The notes below the pieces were generated by a model that searched no databases, was not told the origin of the DNA, and saw nothing but the letters and a program-made list of their open reading frames with translations. Below are positions 15,376 through 24,444 of a DNA stretch of 64,000 bases, piece after piece. Source of the stretch: Algoriphagus sp. AK58 (GTDB taxonomy: Bacteria; Bacteroidota; Bacteroidia; Cytophagales; Cyclobacteriaceae). Position 1 is the stretch's first letter; each line of letters opens with the position of its first letter. A program made the position numbers and the translations under genes. The stretch lies in contig NZ_QEIG01000008.1 in NCBI RefSeq assembly GCF_014324365.1, positions 62,001 through 126,000 on the forward strand, written 5' to 3'.

Positions 15376-16461
15376 TCATCTGAAAAAATTACAAACCGAA
15401 TCAATCACAAATCCCAACTCCGCCTCTTTCAAATAAGGATTCAGCGGCAAAGAAAGCCCCTGATTGGCTAGATTTCTGGCATTTGGAAAATCACCTAGTG
15501 AAAAATAAGGCTTCATATCCGGCAAAATAGTCGGGTAATGAATTGCTGTTCCGATTCCTTTTTCAGCCAAAAACTTTTTCAGTTCATCTCTCTGCCTCGT
15601 CTGAATCACAAACAAATGGGCATTGTGATCTTTGGCTAAAATCCCTTCAGGCAAGGTCAACTCCGAAATTCCCGAGAAACCCTCAAGATAACTCTCGGCA
15701 ATCTCCTTCCTTTTAGTTTGGTTTCTCTCAAAATCTTCCAGCATCACATTCAAAAAAGCTGCCTGAACCGTATCAATCCTACTGTTTCTTCCGACCAATT
15801 CGTGTTGATCTCGGATAGGCTGACCATGGTTAAGAAGGAGTCTGATTTTTTCTGATATCTCAGCATCTTGAGCCAAACACATGCCTGCTTCGCCTAATGA
15901 CCCAAGGTTTTTGGTAGGGTAAAAGCTCAGGCAACCCACATCCCCCCAAGTTCCGGCAGCCTTTCTATTTTGAAAAGAACCAAATGCCTGAGCAGCATCT
16001 TCGATCACGAATAGGTGATGCTGTTTGGCTTTTGCCATCAACGAATACATGTCCACCATTTTCCCATAGAGGTGCACCGGAATCACCGCTTTGGTTTTGG
16101 GTGTGACAGCTTTTTCCCAATCCGGTCTTAACAGTCCGTGCTGATCGGTATCCCAAAAAACGAGCTTAGCCCCCACTAGCACCACCGCCTCCGCAGTACT
16201 CACCCAAGTCATCGCCGGGACGATCACTTCATCGCCGGGGCCGATTCCCAAAGCCCGCAAAGCCAGCTCAAGTGCATCGGTACCATTGGCACAGGCGATG
16301 GAATACTTGGATTTAAAAAAATCAGAAATGGATCGTTCCAAGGCCTCCACTTCCTTTCCTCCGGAAAAAATCCCAGCTTCCAACACTTCCGAAAAACGTG
16401 ATTTCAGCCTTGATTTCAGGCTTTCTTCCATTCGGCTGAGATCAAGAAAGGGTATTTTCAT
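15376..16461 (-). CDS. DegT/DnrJ/EryC1/StrS-family PLP aminotransferase
   Basis: Start taken at ATG 16461 (MKIPFLDLSR), 361 residues; five more upstream codons are open. PLP contacts are visible: ANGTDALELALRALG (phosphate binding), Asp155 in FVIEDAAQAFG, and the Schiff-base Lys184 in SFYPTKNLGSLGEAG. These enzymes transaminate nucleotide-linked keto-sugars. The gene overlaps the upstream glycosyltransferase by 20 bases, so the two form a small operon that may add an amino sugar to a surface glycan, although no sugar-nucleotide dehydratase is nearby. Confidence 0.9.
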   Translation of the reverse strand: MKIPFLDLSRMEESLKSRLKSRFSEVLEAGIFSGGKEVEALERSISDFFKSKYSIACANGTDALELALRALGIGPGDEVIVPAMTWVSTAEAVVLVGAKLVFWDTDQHGLLRPDWEKAVTPKTKAVIPVHLYGKMVDMYSLMAKAKQHHLFVIEDAAQAFGSFQNRKAAGTWGDVGCLSFYPTKNLGSLGEAGMCLAQDAEISEKIRLLLNHGQPIRDQHELVGRNSRIDTVQAAFLNVMLEDFERNQTKRKEIAESYLEGFSGISELTLPEGILAKDHNAHLFVIQTRQRDELKKFLAEKGIGTAIHYPTILPDMKPYFSLGDFPNARNLANQGLSLPLNPYLKEAELGFVIDSVCNFFR

Positions 16462-17731
16462 CGAGGATTCGGGCAAGTTGATGACTCAGGTTTTGACGGG
16501 AGTATTTTTCGAGATCTTTTGGATCAACTTTTTTCAAAGAAGAATCCATCAAGGTCCTAAGTTGAGCTTTGATGGAGGCAGCATCTGTATGAGCAATCAC
16601 TTGCCCGGCACCTGCATCTTTCAGGATTTTGGCAGAATCTCCTTCAGGATCGCCCAAAGCCAAAACCGGAATTCCAGTGGCCAAGTATTCAAACAGCTTC
16701 CCCGGAATATTCCCCTTTGCATTTTTGGTATCTGTCAGGATTAAAACCAAGGCATCCGCTTTGGCATAAAATCCAAAAACCTCCCCATGCGAAACATAGC
16801 CGGCAAAGTAAATCCGCTCGCTTAGCCAGGCATCCTCCTTGACATAAGCCTGAACCTGTTCACTGACTTTCCCTACAAAAGTCCATTTCACTTCTTCGGT
16901 ACCATGTTGAAACTCGGCCTTCAAGGCTTCCATCAATGGAATAGGATTTCTAATCGCATCGATGATTCCGGAATAGACCAAATGGAGCTTTCCTGCTTCT
17001 TTTTCTTTCGGAGAAAAACCTGCGGGGATATCAGCCGGATCGTAGCCGTTGGTCAGCAGGTTGATTTTTCGACGGGCGAGCTTTTCCAGATCCCGCTGGA
17101 ATGTCGGGGAAATGGTCAGGACAGCATTGGCTTCTTTTAGTACGGTTTGCTCCAACTGCTGATGTTGTTTCCGGATAAAGGAAGTCATTGGAAGCGTGTC
17201 CAAAAACTCCCATTGCGACCAAGGATCCCGGAAATCAGCGATCCAGGGCAATCCAGTCTTTCGCTTCAATTCTCGCCCAATCAAATGCATGCTATGCGGT
17301 GGACCCGTGGTAATGACCGCCTGAAACTGCCCACTCTGCGCCAAATCTGTCAAAAATTTCACCGAAGGTTTAACCCAAAATACCCTCGGATCCGGCACCA
17401 GCAGATTGGCTCTTGCCCAGATGGCTACTTTTTCCAGGAATCCCTTTTCCTTCTGCTCCATCAACCTTCCCGGATGAGTTTTGGATTTACCTTTTACTTT
17501 AGAAAAAAGCTGATAGGGTTCCCAAATCGGGAACTTGATCACTTCCAGCTGCTTGGGCACCTCTTTCTCCAGACTTTCGTCCCGGAGATCAAAATCCGGA
17601 TTTTCGGGGGCGAATATCACCGGTTCCCAGCCTGCATCGGGCAAATACTTGGCAAATTTTAACCAACGCTGCACACCCGAACCTCCACTTGGTGGCCAGT
17701 AATAGGTGATGATAAGAACGCGTCGGGTCAT
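16442..17731 (-). CDS. Glycosyltransferase family 4-like protein
   Basis: 429 residues from ATG 17731 (MTRRVLIITYYWPPSGGSGVQ), with 14 open upstream codons rejected. N-terminal GT-B domain begins with the YYWPPSGGSGVQRWLKFAKYL loop (Gly-rich donor/acceptor loop; residues split here at Q), and includes WIADFRDPWSQW, which is typical of this clade. C-terminal domain has LHLVYSGIID, the IYFAGYVSHGEVFGFYAKADALV segment and GKLFEYLATGIPVLAL, the E-x-L-A-x-G nucleotide-sugar contact. Co-directional with and overlapping the DegT aminotransferase gene. Confidence 0.85.
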   Translation of the reverse strand: MTRRVLIITYYWPPSGGSGVQRWLKFAKYLPDAGWEPVIFAPENPDFDLRDESLEKEVPKQLEVIKFPIWEPYQLFSKVKGKSKTHPGRLMEQKEKGFLEKVAIWARANLLVPDPRVFWVKPSVKFLTDLAQSGQFQAVITTGPPHSMHLIGRELKRKTGLPWIADFRDPWSQWEFLDTLPMTSFIRKQHQQLEQTVLKEANAVLTISPTFQRDLEKLARRKINLLTNGYDPADIPAGFSPKEKEAGKLHLVYSGIIDAIRNPIPLMEALKAEFQHGTEEVKWTFVGKVSEQVQAYVKEDAWLSERIYFAGYVSHGEVFGFYAKADALVLILTDTKNAKGNIPGKLFEYLATGIPVLALGDPEGDSAKILKDAGAGQVIAHTDAASIKAQLRTLMDSSLKKVDPKDLEKYSRQNLSHQLARILDENTLS

Positions 17732-17779
17732 TTGCAGAGTTGAAATTAGATCAAGCCTGACAAAGTAAATCAAACCGTC

Positions 17780-17796
17780 GAGGTTTTGAAAACCTC
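17780..17796. repeat. 17-base palindrome upstream of the glycosyltransferase gene
   Basis: GAGGTTTT-G-AAAACCTC is a perfect dyad about 50 bases before the glycosyltransferase start on the minus strand and next to the icd terminator. It may be an operator or a second hairpin. Confidence 0.4.
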
Positions 17797-17806
17797 AACC
17801 GACTCC

Positions 17807-17840
17807 AAAAAAAGAAAGGGGAAAGTTTCCTCTCCCCTTC
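17807..17840 (-). terminator. Rho-independent terminator after icd
   Basis: On the minus strand GAAGGGGA is followed by a short loop, then TCCCCTTTC and a T-rich tail (TTTCTTTTTTT). It sits about 80 bases downstream of the icd stop codon. Confidence 0.65.
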
Positions 17841-17882
17841 TTCAAAATTCATTATTCAACATTCGGCATTCGATATGAATCC

Positions 17883-17918
17883 AAACCTTCGAGTACGCCG
17901 CGGCGCACTTAAAGGTTT
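17883..17918 (-). repeat. 36-base inverted repeat at the icd stop codon
   Basis: The two 18-base halves (AAACCTTCGAGTACGCCG and CGGCGCACTTAAAGGTTT) pair with 15 Watson-Crick pairs; read as minus-strand RNA two of the three mismatches become G-U. There is no loop, so it is a near-cruciform palindrome, and it overlaps the icd stop codon by one base. No T run follows, so the terminator is the separate hairpin at 17807-17840. Confidence 0.6.
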
Positions 17919-19372
17919 TATTCGCCTTGCGCCAAGGAATAGCCTCTTACTCCGTCGAAGGTGTACAGATGCTCGGTCTTGATAAAGTCAAAACCCAACT
18001 TTTCGATCTGCTGAAGTAAATCCAAAACTTGCGAATGAGTCACCACGCTTCCGTCATCGGTCTTGAATCTGCATCTCCAGTGATCTGTACAGAAAGTTTC
18101 TTTCAAGCCTTCAGGAAATACCTTTACGCCCCTGTTGGTAATCAGGTGAAGCTGAAGTCCGCTGGCATTGGCTTGACGGAGTTTTTCTCCGATCACATTC
18201 GGATCTCTTCCATCCTGATCCCAGTCGATAAACACATCCACTCCAGTAAGCTCTTTTTTAGCTTTGGTCTTGGGTGAAAGCTTGATGTTCATCGGCTTGG
18301 TATCTTCTTTGTCAAAAGAAGCTGGAGTCATCTTTTCAGGCTTCTGTCCGAGTCTTTCGATCACCGCCTGAGCAAATTCCTGGGTTCCTACTTTCTTGGC
18401 AGAAAGTCCTTCCTGATAGATGTCCCCAGTATGGATTCCGTCTTCCAGGGTTTTCATCCAGGCATTGGAGATTTTCTCTGCGACTTCAGGCTGACCGATA
18501 TGTACCAGCATCATGATCGCACCATTGAGCAAGCCGGACGGATTAGCGATATCCATGCCTGCAATGTCCGGAGCGGAACCGTGAATCGCCTCAAACATGG
18601 CCACTTCCTCGCCCACGTTGGCAGAACCACCAAGACCAACCGAACCGGTTACCTGTGCGGCCACATCAGAGATGATATCGCCATAGAGATTCAGCGTCAC
18701 GATCACGTCAAATATCTCCGGCCGCTCAGCGATCAATGCTGTCCCGATATCGATAATCTTATGGTCTGTTTGGATTTCTGGGTACTCTTTGGCGATTTCG
18801 TCAAAGGTTTTGTGGAAGAGACCGTCGGCCAACTTCATGATGTTGTCTTTGGTCATACAGGTCACCTTTTTACGCCCGTATTTTTTGGCATATTCGAAGG
18901 CATATCTGATGATTTTCTCAGAACCTGGCTGAGATATCACTTTCAGACACTGGTATACTTCGTTGGTCTGACGGTGTTCGATTCCTGCATAGAGGTCTTC
19001 TTCATTCTCCCGGATAATTACCAAGTCAGTCTTAGGAAAGTGTGTCTTGATAAAAGGAGAATACGCTTTACAAGGTCTTACGTTGGCATACAACCCGAAA
19101 GACTTTCGGGTGGTCACATTAAGAGATTTGAAACCTCCCCCTTGTGGAGTGGTGATTGGCGACTTTAAAAAAACCTTGGTTTCTCTCAAGGAGTCAAATG
19201 ATTTGGGCTCCATCCCTGAACTGATCCCTTTGAGATAAACCTGCTCTCCAATTTCAATTACATCGTACTCCAATTGAGCGCCGGCAGCTTCCAAGATTGC
19301 CAGGGTTGCTTTCATGATTTCAGGGCCGATTCCATCGCCGTAGGCTACGGTAATTTTTCTTTTGGAGGACAT
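17918..19372 (-). CDS. icd: NADP-type isocitrate dehydrogenase, long form with C-terminal extension
   Basis: 484 residues. The first ~335 residues are a complete isocitrate/isopropylmalate dehydrogenase fold: ITVAYGDGIGPEIM, LNVTTRKSFGLYANVRPCKAY (isocitrate-binding Ser/Arg region), DLVIIRENEEDLYAGIEH, the metal-binding NLYGDIISDVAAQ and the cofactor segment EAIHGSAPDIAG. About 140 further residues form a C-terminal domain, as in the Thermus-type enzyme, which is common in Bacteroidota. It catalyses oxidative decarboxylation of isocitrate in the TCA cycle. The HGSAPDIAG region does not by itself settle NAD versus NADP use. Monocistronic, with its own terminator. Confidence 0.9.
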   Translation of the reverse strand: MSSKRKITVAYGDGIGPEIMKATLAILEAAGAQLEYDVIEIGEQVYLKGISSGMEPKSFDSLRETKVFLKSPITTPQGGGFKSLNVTTRKSFGLYANVRPCKAYSPFIKTHFPKTDLVIIRENEEDLYAGIEHRQTNEVYQCLKVISQPGSEKIIRYAFEYAKKYGRKKVTCMTKDNIMKLADGLFHKTFDEIAKEYPEIQTDHKIIDIGTALIAERPEIFDVIVTLNLYGDIISDVAAQVTGSVGLGGSANVGEEVAMFEAIHGSAPDIAGMDIANPSGLLNGAIMMLVHIGQPEVAEKISNAWMKTLEDGIHTGDIYQEGLSAKKVGTQEFAQAVIERLGQKPEKMTPASFDKEDTKPMNIKLSPKTKAKKELTGVDVFIDWDQDGRDPNVIGEKLRQANASGLQLHLITNRGVKVFPEGLKETFCTDHWRCRFKTDDGSVVTHSQVLDLLQQIEKLGFDFIKTEHLYTFDGVRGYSLAQGE

Positions 19373-19406
19373 ATAAGTAGTTGTTTTAGTTGATAATTAG
19401 CTGGCG

Positions 19407-19414
19407 CAAAAGTA
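19407..19414 (-). promoter_or_regulatory. -7 box of the icd promoter (candidate)
   Basis: On the minus strand the sequence TACTTTTG matches the Bacteroidota -7 consensus TAnnTTTG, about 35 bases before the icd ATG. A good -33 TTTG is not present at the expected spacing. Confidence 0.35.
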
Positions 19415-19529
19415 AGGAAATTTGGTTCAAGGGGCTCGGTTTACCTTCAAAAAATACCTTATGGTTTGGATTAAAGAAATTCGAAAACAGCCTCCAAAGA
19501 AGCCTTTTTGGATTTTTCTAAGTCGCCGA

Positions 19530-19560
19530 TTTGCCAAAGTTGACCTCAGACTTATATTTG
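19530..19560 (+). promoter_or_regulatory. Bacteroidota-type promoter for the enoyl-CoA hydratase operon
   Basis: TTTG (19530-19533) is followed after 19 bases by TATATTTG (19553-19560), an exact match to TTTG-N19-TAnnTTTG. The ATG at 19582 follows after 21 bases, which also argues against starts further upstream. Confidence 0.65.
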
Positions 19561-19581
19561 TTCGCACCTAATCGAATGTTT

Positions 19582-20364
19582 ATGTCTGAATTTGTCAACA
19601 TCCTCACCGAAGAAAGAAACGGAATCCTCTACCTTACGGTCAACCGTGAGGACAAAATGAATGCGCTCAATTTTGCAACCTTAGAAGAACTTAAGGAAGT
19701 TTTCGAGCAGGTGATCGACAATAAGTCTATTAAGGCTGTGATCATTTCAGGGGCCGGTGAAAAGGCCTTTGTGGCAGGTGCAGACATCAACGAAATCGCG
19801 ACCTTGAATGAGGTAAACGCCAGAAAATTTGCGGAGAACGGTCAGGAAATCTTTTCCATGATCGAGAACTGTCATAAGCCTGTCATTGCGGTCACCAACG
19901 GCTTCACGCTTGGCGGTGGTTGCGAACTGGCGATGGCTTGCCATATGAGAGTGGCGTCAGCAAATGCCAAGTTTGGACAGCCGGAAGTGAATCTCGGAAT
20001 CATTCCCGGATATGGCGGAACTCAACGACTTACGCTTCTAGTCGGTCGTGGGAAGGCAAATGAACTCATGATGACAGGTGATATGATTACTGCAGAGGAA
20101 GCTAAATCCCTCGGATTGGTGAATCATGTCCTACCTACCAAAGCTGAGGCCATCGCCAAAGCCGAAGAAATCGTCGCTAAAATCATGAGCAAAGCACCTT
20201 TGGCGATCGGAATGATTGTGGATTGTGTCAATGCGGCTTTTTCAGAGGAAAATGGGTATCAGACAGAAGCCAATTCCTTTGCCCGCTGCGTGAAATCCGG
20301 CGATTATAAAGAGGGCACCTCGGCATTTTTGGAAAAGCGAAAGCCTGTCTTCAGAGGAGAATAA
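19582..20364 (+). CDS. Enoyl-CoA hydratase/isomerase family protein
   Basis: 260 residues from ATG 19582 (MSEFVNILTEERNG), the usual crotonase length; an ATG at 19576 would add two residues and one at 19531 lies inside the promoter. Crotonase signatures: KAVIISGAGEKAFVAGADINEI (oxyanion hole and CoA contact), NGFTLGGGCELAMACHMRVAS and FGQPEVNLGIIPGYGGTQRL with Glu residues at the two catalytic positions of hydratases. It would hydrate trans-2-enoyl-CoA in beta-oxidation or butanoate metabolism. Followed after 15 bases by the flippase gene on the same strand. Confidence 0.92.
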   Translation: MSEFVNILTEERNGILYLTVNREDKMNALNFATLEELKEVFEQVIDNKSIKAVIISGAGEKAFVAGADINEIATLNEVNARKFAENGQEIFSMIENCHKPVIAVTNGFTLGGGCELAMACHMRVASANAKFGQPEVNLGIIPGYGGTQRLTLLVGRGKANELMMTGDMITAEEAKSLGLVNHVLPTKAEAIAKAEEIVAKIMSKAPLAIGMIVDCVNAAFSEENGYQTEANSFARCVKSGDYKEGTSAFLEKRKPVFRGE

Positions 20365-20379
20365 GAACCTCCCCACTCC

Positions 20380-21885
20380 ATGAGCCAATTAAAAAAACTT
20401 GCCGGACAAACGGCCATTTATGGACTGAGTAGCATTTTAGGCCGGTCTATCAACTTTTTACTCATCATCGTCTACACTGCATACCTGGACAAAGCTGCCC
20501 TTGGAGCTTTCACCGGTATTTATGCCTTGATTGGCTTTTTAAATGTTGTTTTTACCTACGGCATGGAGACGGCCTTTTTCAGGTTTTCGACAGGCAAAAA
20601 TCTGGATCCTGCTCGAATTTACCATACTTCCCAATCCCTTCTCATCACCACAACAGTTTTTTTGGGAACAGGAATTTACTTAATGGCTCCTTGGATTTCT
20701 GAGGTCATGGATTATCCCGGCCAAGCGTATTTATTTCGTTGGACGGCTCTGATTCTTTCTTTCGATGCTTTGTTGGCCATTCCCTTCGCCAAACTAAGAC
20801 TCGAAAACCGAGCGATAGCATTCGCAGGAGCGAAGTTGATCAACATTTTAATGAATGTCTTATTCAACCTCTTACTGATCGTATGGATTCCCTCCTGGAT
20901 AAGTGAGGGAGTTTTAGAACAAGGATTTTTGGGTTTTCAGCAAGATTGGGGGGTAGAATACATTCTTCTTTCAAATTTGCTGGCCAATGGTCTGATCATC
21001 CCCTACGTATGGTGGAGAGCTGGCTTTTTCCGTTTTTCACTTCAAAAAGAAATCATCCGCCCCATGTGGAAATATTCCCTGCCCCTACTCTTCATGGGTT
21101 TGGCAGGGGTCACCAATGAACTGGTTTCCCGAATGCTTTTTGAATACGTTTTACCTGAAAATTACTTTTCTGGTCTGAGCTCAAGGGAGGCTGCAGGAAT
21201 TTTCGGGGCAAATTTCAAATTGGCTATTCTGATGAATCTTGTCATTCAGGCTTTCAAATACGCTGCTGAACCTTTCTTTTTCAGACAGTCCTCCGACAAA
21301 AATTCCCCGCAGCTCTATGCCAGGGTGATGCATGCCTTCATCATTTTTTGTTCCCTGTTGATGGTGGCTATTTCTGTCAATCTGAACTGGATCGGACCCT
21401 TGTTTCTGAAGGGAGATGACTATTCATCAGCCTATTATATCGTACCCGTCCTCCTGATGGGCTACTTATTGCTCGGTATCTATTTCAACCTTTCCATTTG
21501 GTTTAAAATCACCGACAAGACCAACTACAGCTTCTGGATTACCTTTGTCGGAGCTCTGGTAAGTATCGTGGTGATTGTAGGTTTGGTACCGGTTTGGGGT
21601 TTTATGGGAGGCGCATTGAGCACGCTGGCCTGTTATCTGGTCATGACGGTGATATGCTTTTGGTTTGGACAAAAATTTTATCCTATCCCTTACCAGACCG
21701 GAAAAGGGCTCTTGTATTTAAGCTTGGCTTTTGGACTGAGCTATGGAGGATTTTACTTGGTTTTAGAATCTGGAATGGCGAGTTTTTTTGCCAAAAACAC
21801 CATTCTTCTCATTTTCTTGGGAATTGTCCTTTTGCTAGAAAGGGATCTTTTGATCAAGCTTTTCCCCAAAAAGAAATCTTCCTAA
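20380..21885 (+). CDS. Polysaccharide flippase (MOP superfamily, Wzx/RfbX-like)
   Basis: 501 residues with about 13-14 hydrophobic helices. The N-terminus (LKKLAGQTAIYGLSSILGR, SINFLLIIVYTAYLDKAALG) is the standard start of bacterial O-antigen/teichoic-acid exporter proteins, followed by an ETAFFRFS segment. It should flip lipid-linked oligosaccharides across the inner membrane. In many Bacteroidota a gene of this type heads a cluster with a TPR protein, a DUF4292 lipoprotein and an EnvC-like protein, as seen here. Confidence 0.85.
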   Translation: MSQLKKLAGQTAIYGLSSILGRSINFLLIIVYTAYLDKAALGAFTGIYALIGFLNVVFTYGMETAFFRFSTGKNLDPARIYHTSQSLLITTTVFLGTGIYLMAPWISEVMDYPGQAYLFRWTALILSFDALLAIPFAKLRLENRAIAFAGAKLINILMNVLFNLLLIVWIPSWISEGVLEQGFLGFQQDWGVEYILLSNLLANGLIIPYVWWRAGFFRFSLQKEIIRPMWKYSLPLLFMGLAGVTNELVSRMLFEYVLPENYFSGLSSREAAGIFGANFKLAILMNLVIQAFKYAAEPFFFRQSSDKNSPQLYARVMHAFIIFCSLLMVAISVNLNWIGPLFLKGDDYSSAYYIVPVLLMGYLLLGIYFNLSIWFKITDKTNYSFWITFVGALVSIVVIVGLVPVWGFMGGALSTLACYLVMTVICFWFGQKFYPIPYQTGKGLLYLSLAFGLSYGGFYLVLESGMASFFAKNTILLIFLGIVLLLERDLLIKLFPKKKSS

Positions 21886-21983
21886 AAAACTTACTCTGTA
21901 GGCTTGCCGTAAGCTGGATATGTTCAGCCAATTTGAACAAAAGGCATTATGTTTGTGAATTGGTGCTGCAATCCAAAACTCCA

Positions 21984-23711
21984 GTGAGATTTATTCCCTA
22001 CCTCTTCTTCACCTGCTTTTTTTTAGGCGCTTCTTTTTCTGGCTTATCACAGTCCATGCTTTCCAAAAAAGAAAGCAAGGCTCAGGAAAATCAGACAAAA
22101 GCCAGCCGATATTTTATCGAAGGCGAAAAATCTTTGGTTCTTGGCGACTTGGACAAAGCATATTTTTACCTACAGAAAGCCTTGGAATTTTCGCCCGAGG
22201 AACCGGCCATTTCCTACAAAATTGCAGAGGTCTTAATTAGATCCAACCAAGCAGAAAAAGCCCTTCCTTACGCTGAAAAGGCAGTTAAAAAAGACCCTGA
22301 CAATAAGTACTATGCCTTGATGGTTGCTGAAATTTATTCCAACCTCAAGCAACCTCTCAAAGCAGCAGAGATTCTGGACAGACTGACTACTGAGTCGGAT
22401 AAAAACCAACAGTATAATTTGGACTTGGCTTCAATATACCTCAGTGCCAATGAATTTGACAAAGCATTGGTGGTATTGGACAGAGCTGAAGAATACTATG
22501 GAATCAGAGAACCCTTTACTGTCCAAAAGCAACGGATCTACCTTAGGAAAAACGATCTTCCAAAGGCCATTGAGGAAGGTCAGAAGTTAATTGACGCCTT
22601 TCCGGGAAACCCAAATTATGTCCTCAATCTGGTAGAAATCCTTTACAACAATGCAAAAGTGGATGATGCCCTTCAACTTGTCATGGGCGAAATCAATAAG
22701 TATCCCGACCAAGCCGAGCTCCAAATGGCCGCGTATACTCTTTTGAAAGAGAAAGGCCAAATTCAGGAATCTAATGAGTTTTTAACTCGGGCCTTTAGAA
22801 GTCCTGATTTGGATCCCGAAGTAAAAACCAAAACCTATCAATCCATACTCCGGGAAATCAAAACCTCCGAAAGAGAGGCAATGCTCAATCAATTGGAACT
22901 CATCTTACTGGAAGTCAATCCAAATGATGCATTTGTTTATGCTGCATTGGGCGAACGGAAAAAAGCTGAGAAAAATCTTCAGGACGCTATTTCATTATTC
23001 AAAAAATCACTTGCCATACAGCCCAAAAACGCTCCGCTATTGGAAGAGGTTATTCTAAATTCCTTCGGTGAAAAAGCTGATTTTGAAGAACTGGAAACCT
23101 ACACTGTCATGGGAGTGGATGAGTTTCCCAATTCGGCAGAATTTTGGTTTTATGACGGAGTGGTCAAATCAGCTCGAAAAAAAGATTCTGTATCAGTAGT
23201 TTCTTTGGAAAAAGCCCTTGAACTGAATGCAGGGAAAAACCCCCAATTGGATCAAGTTGCCTTTGGAGCCTTAGGAAACAGTTTATATAATTTGGGACAA
23301 AAAGATTCTGCGTTTTCAAATTTCGAAAAAGCACTTCAACTCAATCCCAATGATGATCAAGTATTGAATAATTACGCTTACTTTCTGTCGTTGGAAAAAA
23401 GAGACCTTGAAAAAGCCAAGACCATGGCAGAAAAGGTGGTGAAAAAAAATCCAAAAAATGCCACCTACTTAGATACATACGCGTGGGTTCTTTTCCAGAT
23501 GGGAAACTATGAGGAGGCGTCCAATTTCATGGACCAGGCGATTAAGAACGAAAAAGAACCAAGCGGGGTGATGCTTGAGCATTATGGTGATATCTTGTAT
23601 CATCTGGGCAAGGTGCAAGAAGCGATTTCTTGGTGGAAAAAAGCTGAGGGATCCTCCGAAGCTTCAGACAAACTGGCGCAAAAAATAAAAGATGGAAAAT
23701 ACCATGAATAG
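21984..23711 (+). CDS. Secreted TPR-repeat protein
   Basis: The frame is open from inside the flippase gene, but a signal peptide (RFIPYLFFTCFFLGASFSGLSQS) begins directly after a GTG at 21984, so I take that as the start (575 residues); TTG 21960 and GTG 21963 are alternatives. At least ten tetratricopeptide-like repeats follow, e.g. GDLDKAYFYLQKALEFSPEE, QAEKALPYAEKAVKKDPDN and DSAFSNFEKALQLNPNDDQV. Such proteins act as periplasmic scaffolds. It overlaps the DUF4292 lipoprotein gene by eight bases. Confidence 0.85.
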   Translation: MRFIPYLFFTCFFLGASFSGLSQSMLSKKESKAQENQTKASRYFIEGEKSLVLGDLDKAYFYLQKALEFSPEEPAISYKIAEVLIRSNQAEKALPYAEKAVKKDPDNKYYALMVAEIYSNLKQPLKAAEILDRLTTESDKNQQYNLDLASIYLSANEFDKALVVLDRAEEYYGIREPFTVQKQRIYLRKNDLPKAIEEGQKLIDAFPGNPNYVLNLVEILYNNAKVDDALQLVMGEINKYPDQAELQMAAYTLLKEKGQIQESNEFLTRAFRSPDLDPEVKTKTYQSILREIKTSEREAMLNQLELILLEVNPNDAFVYAALGERKKAEKNLQDAISLFKKSLAIQPKNAPLLEEVILNSFGEKADFEELETYTVMGVDEFPNSAEFWFYDGVVKSARKKDSVSVVSLEKALELNAGKNPQLDQVAFGALGNSLYNLGQKDSAFSNFEKALQLNPNDDQVLNNYAYFLSLEKRDLEKAKTMAEKVVKKNPKNATYLDTYAWVLFQMGNYEEASNFMDQAIKNEKEPSGVMLEHYGDILYHLGKVQEAISWWKKAEGSSEASDKLAQKIKDGKYHE

Positions 23712-24441
23712 ATTTTTTTTAGGTTTTGTGATCACAGGAATGCTTTTCCTGACGAGTTGTGCAAAAAAAACTACCCTTTTTGAAGGAGATGGAAAAATGG
23801 AGGAATTCTCTCCTATAGAGGTGAAGTACGACTACTTGAATGCAAAAGCAAAAATTGTAATCGAAGAAGAGTCAGGGAAAATCACACGTGGCACCTTAAG
23901 TGTCCGGGCAAAAAAAGATAGTGTGCTCTGGTTTACTATGTCTCCCGGAATGGGGATGGAGGCTATTCGAGGCCTATTTACCCAAGAAAAAATCCAAATC
24001 AGGGACCGGGTGGGAAGAGATGATGTCAACCTGACTTACTTAGAATTTGAACGGCTCTATGGCTTGAAATTATCTCTTGAACTATTCCAAAACGTCATCT
24101 GGGCTAATATTCCTTACCCCGTTTCTTATGAGGACCGATTAGTAAGAGTGGGTAAAAAATTTGAATTGACTCAAGTCAGAAATAACGTCCGGTATTTCAC
24201 CAAAGTGGAAACAAGCCACGGTAAAGTCTCTGAATTTTCCAGTAATTCTCTGGATGACAGAGGCTCGGTTCTCGCCAGCTTTCCAAAGTTCCAGGACATC
24301 AACTCCCAGCCTTTCCCCTCTGAAGTATTGTTCAAAATCGCCTTTCAACTTCCTGAAGGGAGCCAGAATACAAGAATTCATGTTAATTGGACTTCCATTG
24401 ATCCCAATTCAGGTCCTTTAAGTTTCCCATTTCGATTCTAA
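23704..24441 (+). CDS. DUF4292 lipoprotein
   Basis: 245 residues from ATG 23704 (MNRFFLGFVITGMLFLTSCAKK) with a lipobox ending in Cys19. An upstream in-frame ATG (23692) would add four residues. The body has the beta-rich DUF4292 layout, e.g. TRGTLSVRAKKDSVLWFTMS, GMEAIRGLFTQEKIQIRDRV and the C-terminal SEVLFKIAFQLPE, resembling LolA/LolB-type lipid-binding folds. Known only from Bacteroidota, where it is nearly always between a TPR gene and an EnvC-type gene, as here. The role in envelope assembly is inferred. Confidence 0.85.
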   Translation: MNRFFLGFVITGMLFLTSCAKKTTLFEGDGKMEEFSPIEVKYDYLNAKAKIVIEEESGKITRGTLSVRAKKDSVLWFTMSPGMGMEAIRGLFTQEKIQIRDRVGRDDVNLTYLEFERLYGLKLSLELFQNVIWANIPYPVSYEDRLVRVGKKFELTQVRNNVRYFTKVETSHGKVSEFSSNSLDDRGSVLASFPKFQDINSQPFPSEVLFKIAFQLPEGSQNTRIHVNWTSIDPNSGPLSFPFRF

Positions 24442-24444
24442 CTC

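Noticed and set aside
14983-15471. 162-codon plus-strand frame inside DUF819 and DegT genes
   Set aside because: Antisense to two real genes; Lys/Pro-rich noise.
17147-17662. 171-codon plus-strand frame inside the GT4 gene
   Set aside because: Antisense to the glycosyltransferase; no motif.
18431-19168. 245-codon plus-strand frame inside icd
   Set aside because: Antisense to a well-conserved icd; composition is unlike a real protein.
21594-21983. Possible long N-terminal extension of the TPR protein inside the flippase gene
   Set aside because: The upstream part is out of frame with the flippase and shows no conserved text; a signal peptide begins only after 21984, so no frameshift or fusion is needed.
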